Of a stretch of DNA of 5,614 nt, positions 1 through 5,614 are shown one piece after another. Position 1 is the stretch's first letter; every line of letters starts with the position of its first letter. The stretch comes from Rhizobiaceae bacterium (GTDB lineage: Bacteria; Pseudomonadota; Alphaproteobacteria; Rhizobiales; Rhizobiaceae), in NCBI GenBank assembly GCA_913776675.1, contig CAJYRE010000448.1, positions 1 to 5,614 on the forward strand, read 5' to 3'. The translations under genes and the position numbers were made by a program. The notes beneath the pieces were generated by a model. It did no database searches and was not told the DNA's origin. It saw only the letters and a list, made by a program, of their open reading frames with translations.

Positions 1-78
1 TGAGGGGGAGATGGCTGGCAAGCCAGAGGGGGGTAAGCGGCATATCAAAACGATAGTGGTCAAACCGGCGATACAAGA

Positions 79-1740
79 ATGGCGCTGCTGAATAAAAGAG
101 GGACCGAAAAATTGCGATCCTGTTTGAATCATCTGTTATCTGTTGTGGCTGCCGGGCTTTTGCTGATCCTGGCTTTTGGGCTTTCCGTTGCCCGTGCCGA
201 TGATGATCCGGCCAGCCTGATCAAATCGCTGGGCACGGCTGATTTCGCGCAAGCCGAGAAAATCATCGACGCGCTTGGCAAAACCGGCAACATCAAGCTG
301 GTACCAGCCCTTGAAGCCTTAAGCGGTGGTGATCTTTACGCCCGCAAATCCGATGGTGCCGTGTTCATCACCAAATCGGCAGGCGGCAAGCTGGCGTTGA
401 TTGATCCCATCACGGGTGCGGACGCCGGGCAGGAAGCCAAGGCTTTGATGGTGAAAATCAAGATCAATAATGGTTTGCGCCGTGCGATCCGATCCGCCCA
501 AGGTGGTTTGACGCTACTCAGTCCTGATCGTGCCGTGCGGCTGAGTGCTGCCGATGCGCTTTTGAAGGCCCCAAGCGAGGAAAATCTGGAACTGCTGGAT
601 ACGGCGCTTTCCAAGGAAAAGGATGGCGAGGTCAAAAAGCTGCTGGTGCAGGCACAGGCCGTGTCGCTTCTCACCTCCAACCGCCCGGTTGATGAAAAGC
701 GCGTTGCCATCAATGTGATCCATGATATTGGTGGGCAGGATGCGCTTTCCATTCTCGGCAATGCAGCCCAAACCGCTGATCCAGCCCTGAAGGGCGATAT
801 TGATGCGGCCATTGCCTCGGTTCAGCATGAAGTGGCGCTGTGGAACTCGGCACAGAATATTTCCTACGGAATTTCCCTTGGCTCGGTCTTGCTACTGGCA
901 GCTATAGGTCTTGCCATCACCTTCGGTGTCATGGGTATTATCAACATGGCCCATGGTGAAATGGTGATGCTGGGGGCTTACTCCACCTTTGTGGTGCAAC
1001 AAGTGATCCGCGCCCACGCGCCCGGCTTGTTTGAATGGTCCTTGGCTTTCGCATTACCTGTAGCGTTTATTGTCACGGCGGGTTTTGGTCTGGTGATCGA
1101 GCGTTGTGTGATCCGCTTTCTCTACGGTCGCCCGCTGGAAACCCTGCTGGCCACTTGGGGTATTTCGCTGATGCTGCAACAATTGGTGCGCTCCATCTTT
1201 GGTCCCACCAATCAGGAGGTTGCCAATCCGCTGTGGATGTCCGGCTCTTTTGCCTTGGGTGGATTGACGATTACCTGGAACCGCTTGTGGATTTTGGCCT
1301 TTTCGCTGGCGGTGTTCGCAGCCCTTCTGATGCTCTTAAAACGCTCCGCCTTTGGCTTGCAGATGCGCGCTGTCACCCAAAATCGCCGCATGGCTTCCAG
1401 CATGGGCATTCGCACCCCTTGGGTCGATGCGTTTACCTTTGCTCTTGGTTCGGGCATTGCAGGCATGGCGGGTGTGGCGCTCTCACAAATCGACAACGTC
1501 TCGCCAAACCTTGGCCAGAGCTACATTATCGACAGTTTCATGGTCGTGGTGTTTGGCGGCGTTGGTAATCTTTGGGGCACATTGGTGGGCGCGTTTTCAT
1601 TGGGCATCCTCAACAAGTTTCTTGAGCCTTACGCCGGGGCGGTGCTGGGCAAAATCCTCGTGCTGGTTCTCATCATCCTGTTTATCCAGAAGCGACCGCG
1701 CGGTCTCTTCGCACTCAAGGGAAGGGCGGTGGAGGCATGA
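79..1740 (+). CDS. urtB: Urea ABC transporter permease subunit UrtB (long form with N-terminal extracytoplasmic domain)
   Basis: One of the two inner-membrane permease subunits of the urea importer, in the LivH/HAAT branch of ABC permeases. The 553-aa product has three parts. Residues 1-40 look like a signal peptide: Lys/Arg near the N-terminus, a hydrophobic stretch at about 19-38, and an ARA cleavage site before Asp41. Residues 41 to about 250 form a soluble, helix-rich domain with HEAT-like repeats, clearest at about 148-200. From about 262 to the end is the polytopic permease. It carries the LivH-type motif GIINMAHGE (286-294), the cytoplasmic loop AVTQNRRMA (431-439) thought to contact the ATPases, and a GGVGNLWG motif near 493-500. 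The length fits the long UrtB form of proteobacteria. ATG79 is the only ATG start available, because in-frame stops lie at 1-3 and 34-36; its ribosome-binding site is poor. The stop overlaps urtC by 4 bp. Assignment to urea rather than branched-chain amino acids rests on the long N-terminal domain and the urtC/D/E neighbours. Confidence 0.95.
   Translation: MALLNKRGTEKLRSCLNHLLSVVAAGLLLILAFGLSVARADDDPASLIKSLGTADFAQAEKIIDALGKTGNIKLVPALEALSGGDLYARKSDGAVFITKSAGGKLALIDPITGADAGQEAKALMVKIKINNGLRRAIRSAQGGLTLLSPDRAVRLSAADALLKAPSEENLELLDTALSKEKDGEVKKLLVQAQAVSLLTSNRPVDEKRVAINVIHDIGGQDALSILGNAAQTADPALKGDIDAAIASVQHEVALWNSAQNISYGISLGSVLLLAAIGLAITFGVMGIINMAHGEMVMLGAYSTFVVQQVIRAHAPGLFEWSLAFALPVAFIVTAGFGLVIERCVIRFLYGRPLETLLATWGISLMLQQLVRSIFGPTNQEVANPLWMSGSFALGGLTITWNRLWILAFSLAVFAALLMLLKRSAFGLQMRAVTQNRRMASSMGIRTPWVDAFTFALGSGIAGMAGVALSQIDNVSPNLGQSYIIDSFMVVVFGGVGNLWGTLVGAFSLGILNKFLEPYAGAVLGKILVLVLIILFIQKRPRGLFALKGRAVEA
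1731..1735 (+). promoter_or_regulatory. Shine-Dalgarno-like GGAGG before urtC
   Basis: GGAGG ends one base before the urtC ATG at 1737. That is closer than the usual 5-9 nt, so initiation of urtC probably relies mostly on coupling through the ATGA overlap with the urtB stop. A looser purine run (AAGGGAAGGG, 1718-1727) lies at a more normal distance and may contribute. Confidence 0.45.
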
Positions 1741-2888
1741 TCACCTCGTTTTTGCTGCGCTCGCTGAATCGCAAAATCCTGATTGCCATTGGCCTGCTGC
1801 TGCTGGCGGCCATTATCGTGCCGGTTCTCAGCCTTGCGGTGCCGGAAGGAAGCGCCTTGCATATGCCCACCTATCTGGTGGCGCTGTTTGGCAAATATCT
1901 CACCTATGCCATGCTGGCCTTGGCGCTGGATCTGGTCTGGGGTTTCTGCGGTATTCTCTCGCTGGGCCATGGCGCATTCTTTGCGCTCGGCGGCTATGCC
2001 ATGGGCATGTATCTGATGCGCCAGATTGGCCCGCGCGGGGTCTATGGCGACCCAATCCTGCCGGATTTCATGGTGTTCTTGAACTGGAAAGAGCTGCCAT
2101 GGTTCTGGCATGGCTTTGATATGTTCTGGTTTGCGGCCTTGATGGTGTTTGTGGCCCCCGGCCTGCTGGCCTTTGTGTTTGGGTGGTTTGCCTTCCGCTC
2201 CCGCGTCAATGGCGTCTATCTCTCGATCATCACCCAAGCCATGACCTATGCACTGCTCCTAGCCTTCTTCCGCAATGATATGGGCTTTGGCGGCAACAAT
2301 GGCCTGACGGATTTCAAAGATATTCTCGGCTTTAACATTCAGGCCGATGGCACCCGCGCCGCCCTGTTTGCCATTACTGCCGTAACACTGGCGCTGTCTC
2401 TCATGCTGGCATCTGCCATCGTGCGCTCCAAATACGGCAAGGTGCTGGTGGGTATTCGCGATGCCGAAAGCCGCACACGCTTTCTGGGCTACCGGGTGGA
2501 GCATATGAAGCTGTTTACCTTCGTGGTCTCGGCGATGATGGCTGGCGTTGCCGGTGCGCTTTACGTGCCACAAATCGGCATCATCAATCCCGGCGAATTT
2601 GCCCCGGCCAATTCCATCGAAGTGGTAATCTGGACGGCAGTGGGTGGTCGGGCCACGCTGATTGGCCCCATCATCGGTGCCATCCTCGTCAACGGCGGCA
2701 AGACCATCTTCACTGGCCTGTTCCCCAACGCCTGGCTGTTTGCGCTGGGCGGCTTGTTTGTACTGGTCACGCTGTTTTTGCCCAAGGGCATTGTGGGAAC
2801 CGTTGCCCAACTCTGGGGCCGTCGCAAGGAATATCGGGATGCGGCAGAAGTCGAGATTGCCCATAACACTGTGGAGGCCAAGCCATGA
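1737..2888 (+). CDS. urtC: Urea ABC transporter permease subunit UrtC
   Basis: Second inner-membrane permease subunit of the urea importer, LivM-like, expected to pair with UrtB to form the urea path. The 383-aa product starts with a hydrophobic helix at about 14-35. The LivM-type motif DLVWGFCGILSLGHGAF spans 65-81. FGGNNGLTDF (184-193) resembles the conserved UrtC segment. The cytoplasmic loop GIRDAESRTRFLGYR begins at residue 239 and is the likely contact with the ATPase Q-loop. Several further membrane helices follow, up to about residue 355, and the protein ends in a short charged cytoplasmic tail. The length is normal for UrtC. The gene overlaps urtB by 4 bp (ATGA) and ends in a 4-bp ATGA overlap with urtD, so the three are translationally coupled. 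The urtB/urtD/urtE neighbours support urea over branched-chain amino acid transport. No lesion is visible. Confidence 0.95.
   Translation: MITSFLLRSLNRKILIAIGLLLLAAIIVPVLSLAVPEGSALHMPTYLVALFGKYLTYAMLALALDLVWGFCGILSLGHGAFFALGGYAMGMYLMRQIGPRGVYGDPILPDFMVFLNWKELPWFWHGFDMFWFAALMVFVAPGLLAFVFGWFAFRSRVNGVYLSIITQAMTYALLLAFFRNDMGFGGNNGLTDFKDILGFNIQADGTRAALFAITAVTLALSLMLASAIVRSKYGKVLVGIRDAESRTRFLGYRVEHMKLFTFVVSAMMAGVAGALYVPQIGIINPGEFAPANSIEVVIWTAVGGRATLIGPIIGAILVNGGKTIFTGLFPNAWLFALGGLFVLVTLFLPKGIVGTVAQLWGRRKEYRDAAEVEIAHNTVEAKP
2873..2877 (+). promoter_or_regulatory. Ribosome-binding site of urtD
   Basis: GGAGG lies 7 nt before the ATG at 2885, inside the last codons of urtC. It supports 2885 as the true urtD start and shows that the 5' end of urtD is still well equipped for translation despite the internal stop further on. 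Confidence 0.75.
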
Positions 2889-3640
2889 GCGATAAAACCA
2901 CCAGCAGCTTGCTGTATCTCGATGGTGTCTGCGTCTCGTTTGATGGGTTCAAGGCTCTGAATTCGCTGTCCTTTGTGGTCGAACCCGGCGAGCTTCGCGC
3001 CATCATCGGTCCGAACGGGGCGGGCAAAACCACGATGATGGACATCATCACCGGCAAAACCCGGCCTGATAGCGGCGAGGTGTTTTTCGATGGCGGCAAG
3101 ATTGACCTCACCAAACGCGATGAGGCCGAGATTGCCCAGCTTGGCATTGGCCGTAAATTCCAAAAGCCCACGGTGTTTGAAAGCCATACCGTGTGAGACA
3201 ATCTGGAACTGGCGCTGAACAAGCCACGCGGGGTTTTCTCCACGCTGTTTTACCGCATGAGTGCGCAGGACCGCGAGCGGATTGAAAATATTTTGGAGAC
3301 GGTGCGGCTGACCCACCGCAAGAATGATCTCGCCGCCAATCTCAGCCACGGCCAAAAGCAATGGCTGGAAATTGGTATGTTGCTGGCGCAGGAGCCGAAA
3401 TTGCTGCTGGTAGATGAGCCCGTGGCGGGTATGACCGATGCCGAAACCGCGGAAACAGCCATTCTGCTCCGCGAAATCGCCAAGACCCGATCAGTCGTGG
3501 TGGTGGAGCATGACATGGGCTTTATCCGCGATCTGGGCGTGAAAGTGACTTGCCTCGCTGAAGGTTCGGTGCTGGCCGAAGGCTCGATTGATTTTGTCTC
3601 CAACGATCAGCGCGTGATCGAGAACTATCTGGGGCGGTGA
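2885..3640 (+). pseudogene. urtD: Urea ABC transporter ATPase UrtD, interrupted by an in-frame TGA at codon 104
   Basis: One of the two cytoplasmic ATPases of the urea importer (LivG-like), which would pair with UrtE. Read through the internal stop, the frame encodes 251 positions, the normal size for UrtD. Every ABC motif is present: Walker A GPNGAGKTT (42-50), Q-loop Gln93, signature LSHGQ (153-157), Walker B LLLVDEP (173-179) and switch His209 in VEHD. Codon 104 (3194-3196) is TGA, in the context HTV-stop-DNLELAL. This position is usually aromatic in related ATPases, so TGG (Trp) to TGA is the simplest explanation. No frameshift or other lesion is seen. As written, translation gives a 103-aa piece with Walker A and Q-loop only. 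The next in-frame ATG (3257) would give a 127-aa piece with signature, Walker B and switch, but it has no ribosome-binding site. TGG still encodes Trp elsewhere in the gene, and urtB and urtC stop at TGA, so TGA is not reassigned. A sequencing error is an equally good explanation. The family assignment is secure; functional status is uncertain. Confidence 0.9.
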
Positions 3641-3641
3641 T

Positions 3642-4337
3642 ATGCTGACAGTTGAAAACGTCAATCTTCATTACGGTGCCGCTCAGGCGCTGCGCTCGGT
3701 CAGCCTGAACGCGCCCATGGGCAAGATCACCTGTGTGCTGGGCCGCAATGGCGTGGGCAAAAGCTCGCTGCTGAGGGCCATCACGGGGCAGCATCCGGTC
3801 TCGAACGGAACGATTGCCTTTGATGGCAAGGTGCTGAACGGCATGGCACCCTTTAACCGCGCAAGGCAAGGCGTTGGCTATGTGCCGCAGGGGCGCGAGA
3901 TTTTTCCGCTGTTGTCGGTGAAGGAAAATTTGGAAACCGGCTTTGCGCCATTAAAGCGCAAGGATCGATCCATTCCCGATGATATTTTCAGCCTGTTTCC
4001 GGTGCTGGAAAGCATGTTGGCACGGCGCGGTGGCGATTTATCGGGCGGTCAGCAGCAGCAATTGGCCATTGGCCGGGCCATGGTGACGCGGCCGAAAATT
4101 CTGGTGCTGGATGAGCCAACAGAAGGCATTCAGCCCTCGATCATCAAGGATATTGGCCGCGCCATTCGGTACCTGCGCGATTCAACCGGCATGGCGATTT
4201 TGCTGGTGGAGCAATATCTGGATTTCTGCCGCGAGCTGGCCGACCATGTTTACATCATGGATCGGGGCGAGATTGTGCATGAGGGGCCTGCCGAGGTGCT
4301 GGATACACCAGAGGCACGGCGGCATTTGACGGTCTAA
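3642..4337 (+). CDS. urtE: Urea ABC transporter ATPase UrtE
   Basis: Second cytoplasmic ATPase of the urea importer, LivF-like, 231 aa, a normal length. Visible motifs are Walker A GRNGVGKSS (34-42), Q-loop Gln83 in YVPQGREIFP, signature LSGGQQQQ (133-140), and Walker B ILVLDEPTEGIQPS (153-166) with catalytic Glu158. The switch position reads VEQ (Gln191) instead of VEH. That is typical of the LivF/UrtE branch and is not damage. DEPTEGIQPSII is characteristic of this branch. The ATG lies one base after the urtD stop, so translation is probably coupled to urtD; only a loose G-rich stretch (3631-3637) precedes it. A stop inside urtD could therefore lower UrtE output. It is the last gene of the transporter set; a 101-bp gap follows. 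Confidence 0.95.
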   Translation: MLTVENVNLHYGAAQALRSVSLNAPMGKITCVLGRNGVGKSSLLRAITGQHPVSNGTIAFDGKVLNGMAPFNRARQGVGYVPQGREIFPLLSVKENLETGFAPLKRKDRSIPDDIFSLFPVLESMLARRGGDLSGGQQQQLAIGRAMVTRPKILVLDEPTEGIQPSIIKDIGRAIRYLRDSTGMAILLVEQYLDFCRELADHVYIMDRGEIVHEGPAEVLDTPEARRHLTV

Positions 4338-4382
4338 ACACAATCTCCTAACCATCTGGATCGAATCTCCACCATGTTTTTC

Positions 4383-4410
4383 TTGATGCCATATGTGTAT
4401 GTGCTAACGT
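4383..4410 (+). promoter_or_regulatory. Possible weak sigma-70-type promoter for the esterase gene
   Basis: The 101-bp gap between urtE and the esterase (4338-4438) holds a TTGATG (4383-4388) that could serve as a -35 element. A poor -10-like stretch follows (GCTAAC at 4403-4408, preceded by TG at 4400-4401, or TAACGT at 4405-4410). The -10 match is weak and spacing depends on the choice. I list it because the gap and the unrelated function of the next gene make a separate promoter plausible. Nothing else is recognised in the gap, and no convincing terminator closes urtE. Confidence 0.2.
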
Positions 4411-4426
4411 CAAACAAGCGGCGATT

Positions 4427-4431
4427 GAGGA
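4427..4431 (+). promoter_or_regulatory. Ribosome-binding site of the esterase gene
   Basis: GAGGA (within GAGGAAAA) lies 7 nt before the ATG at 4439. The good spacing, together with the signal peptide starting right after this ATG, fixes the start. Confidence 0.75.
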
Positions 4432-4438
4432 AAACTGG

Positions 4439-5578
4439 ATGACAGGCAGTGGCGTTTCTGGTCAGCGTTGGCCGGGTTTTGTTGTGTGTGCGTATGCAGT
4501 ATTGTTTTTATGCATGACGGGTTTGGCAGGCCATGCCATGGCCGCGTCAGGATGCGGGCTTTATGCGCAGGCTGGCTTTCAGGATCTGACATTTGAGTCA
4601 GACGGCATGAAGCGTCGGGCACTGGTGTTTGTGCCGCCGGGTTATACCTCAAAAACCAAGGTGCCGGTGGTGTTTGATCTGCATGGGTCCAACAGTTTTC
4701 CCAAAGCCCAGTTGGCACAAAGCGGCTGGGCTGATGTCGCCAAGGAAAACGGCTTTATCGTCGTGGCTCCGCAGGGTGGGCTGGATGGCAAACTGCCCGA
4801 TACCCATGCGTGGAATGTGCCGGGAGTCACGCCGGGCAATGGGCCGGATGATGTTGAATATCTCAGCGAGGCCATCGCTCAGGTCAAATCGCGCTTTTGT
4901 GTGGATGACACACGCCTGTATGCCTCGGGCTATTCGGGCGGCGGTCGTATGCTGTCGCAATATATCTGCAATGGAAACCGCGATTTTACGGCAGCGGGCT
5001 TTGTGATGAGTTTGCGCGCTGGCTATCCCGTGCAGGTTCAGGGCAAGTGGTTACCCGATCCCAAAACCTGTAATCCTGCCCAGCCCGTTTCCATCATTGC
5101 CTTCTGGGGTGTGAAGGATAACACCAATCCGTTTGCCGGTGGTGGCAAGCCTTATTGGCAATATAGTGGTCAGATGGCCTTGAACCGCTGGGCCGAGCTG
5201 GATGGCTGCACGGGCACGGAAACCGTGGTCAAAGGCGTCAAAGTCACATCCGCTTCGTTCGAGCGTTGCAAGGGTGGCACACGCATTGTGTCTTACACCA
5301 TTGCCGGTCAAACCCATGATTGGCCCGCGCGTGATATTGGCTTTTCGCTGGCGGCGGCGTCTGACAAAAACGCCGAGCCCATGTATGCCGCCAAGCGTAT
5401 GTGGACCTTTTTCAATCGCAGCGGACAGGATTTGGTGGCCAAGGTGGATGGCAAGAATATCTGCGCAAACGGTGGCAAAAGCGCATCGCCTTCGGTGAAC
5501 ACCGCTTGTACCATTGCGGTGAAGAACGACAGCGGCCCGACAGGTGCTGTGGACTCATTGGCTATGGGCATTCGCTAG
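4439..5578 (+). CDS. Secreted alpha/beta-hydrolase, PHB depolymerase-family (LpqC-like) esterase
   Basis: A 379-aa exported serine esterase of the broad family that includes polyhydroxybutyrate depolymerases, LpqC and CE1 feruloyl/acetyl xylan esterases. The N-terminus is a signal peptide: Arg10, a hydrophobic core at about 13-31, and an AMA cleavage site after Ala35. The hydrolase fold shows the oxyanion segment DLHGS (around His82-Gly83) and the nucleophile elbow GYSGGG with Ser166. Asp227 in GVKDNTNPFAGGG is the probable acid, and His293 in GQTHDWP the probable catalytic His. The mature part has eight cysteines (39, 154, 177, 211, 257, 277, 342, 357), which suits disulfides in the periplasm or outside the cell. 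The last 55 or so residues extend beyond the catalytic His region, contain two of these cysteines and match no domain I recognise. The true substrate cannot be told from sequence; a plant or cell-wall ester is as plausible as PHB. It is not part of the urea transporter. Its stop codon forms the first bases of a long hairpin. Confidence 0.85.
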   Translation: MTGSGVSGQRWPGFVVCAYAVLFLCMTGLAGHAMAASGCGLYAQAGFQDLTFESDGMKRRALVFVPPGYTSKTKVPVVFDLHGSNSFPKAQLAQSGWADVAKENGFIVVAPQGGLDGKLPDTHAWNVPGVTPGNGPDDVEYLSEAIAQVKSRFCVDDTRLYASGYSGGGRMLSQYICNGNRDFTAAGFVMSLRAGYPVQVQGKWLPDPKTCNPAQPVSIIAFWGVKDNTNPFAGGGKPYWQYSGQMALNRWAELDGCTGTETVVKGVKVTSASFERCKGGTRIVSYTIAGQTHDWPARDIGFSLAAASDKNAEPMYAAKRMWTFFNRSGQDLVAKVDGKNICANGGKSASPSVNTACTIAVKNDSGPTGAVDSLAMGIR

Positions 5579-5614
5579 AGTCTGTCAGGTTCAGATTGAA
5601 CCAGACAGACTCTA
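5576..5614. repeat. 39-bp near-perfect inverted repeat at the end of the esterase gene (terminator or dispersed palindrome)
   Basis: The outer arms TAGAGTCTGTC (5576-5586) and GACAGACTCTA (5604-5614) are exact reverse complements (11 bp). After one A/A mismatch (5587 against 5603), the inner arms GGTTCA (5588-5593) and TGAACC (5597-5602) pair for 6 bp around the 3-base loop GAT. The esterase stop TAG (5576-5578) is the first part of the left arm. As RNA this folds into a strong hairpin and could end transcription. A following T-run cannot be judged because the window stops exactly at the last paired base, so the stem could even be longer. The symmetric, terminator-like form also fits the short intergenic palindromes that occur in many copies in rhizobial genomes. 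Confidence 0.85.

Noticed and set aside
12..25. Small hairpin TGGCT-GGCA-AGCCA upstream of urtB
   Set aside because: The stem is only 5 bp, has no T-run and is easily found by chance; it cannot support a terminator or attenuator call.
1352..2119. 255-codon plus-strand frame overlapping the end of urtB and start of urtC
   Set aside because: It is an out-of-frame shadow of two well-supported permease genes, and its product is rich in Trp, Arg, His and Ala with no recognisable family.
3194..3196. TGA as a selenocysteine or reassigned Trp codon
   Set aside because: ABC ATPases of this family have no selenocysteine at this site and I see no SECIS-like hairpin evidence. TGG is used for Trp in the same gene, and TGA serves as a normal stop for urtB, urtC and urtD.
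2561..3361. 266-codon open frame on the minus strand across urtC/urtD
   Set aside because: It lies antisense to two conserved genes, has no recognisable domain and is the type of frame that GC-biased coding DNA opens on its opposite strand. The same holds for minus-strand frames at 1629-2237, 2259-2864 and 336-812.
4209..4217. VEQ instead of VEH at the UrtE switch position as a possible inactivating change
   Set aside because: Gln at this site is usual in the LivF/UrtE branch of ABC ATPases; all other catalytic motifs are intact.
4352..4382. Possible terminator after urtE (weak pairing followed by TTTTT at 4377-4381)
   Set aside because: Only 3-base pairings (for example TGG/CCA) can be made before the T-run, so no stable stem is visible.

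Overview
The window carries most of a urea ABC-transporter operon (urtBCDE), followed by an unrelated secreted esterase gene. Gene order, moderately GC-rich composition, Shine-Dalgarno-led genes with ATGA overlaps and the protein sequences all suggest an alphaproteobacterium. Rhizobiaceae (Agrobacterium/Allorhizobium/Rhizobium-like) is most likely, but this is a judgement from sequence resemblance, not a database match. Everything credible lies on the + strand.

Layout: 1-78 is a short leader, presumably downstream of urtA, which encodes the substrate-binding protein and lies outside the window. urtB (79-1740) and urtC (1737-2888) encode the two membrane permease subunits. urtD (2885-3640) and urtE (3642-4337) encode the two cytoplasmic ATPases. 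Adjacent genes overlap by 4 bp or are 1 bp apart, so they are almost certainly one translationally coupled transcript. A 101-bp gap (4338-4438) separates the operon from a signal-peptide-bearing alpha/beta-hydrolase (4439-5578) related to polyhydroxybutyrate depolymerase/LpqC-type esterases. The window ends in a long, nearly perfect inverted repeat (5576-5614) whose first three bases are the esterase stop codon.

The most notable point is that urtD is interrupted by an in-frame TGA at 3194-3196. The rest of the reading frame is intact and keeps every ABC-ATPase motif on both sides of the stop. It looks like a single-base TGG-to-TGA change in an otherwise healthy gene: a fresh nonsense mutation, a sequencing error or, less likely, a read-through site. 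If real, it cuts the ATPase between the Q-loop and the signature motif, and should disable the transporter and possibly reduce coupled translation of urtE.

Together the intact genes would form a high-affinity urea importer (UrtA binds urea in the periplasm, UrtB/UrtC form the channel, UrtD/UrtE drive it with ATP), supplying urea nitrogen to urease. I see no mobile element, CRISPR array, RNA gene or new multi-gene system here.
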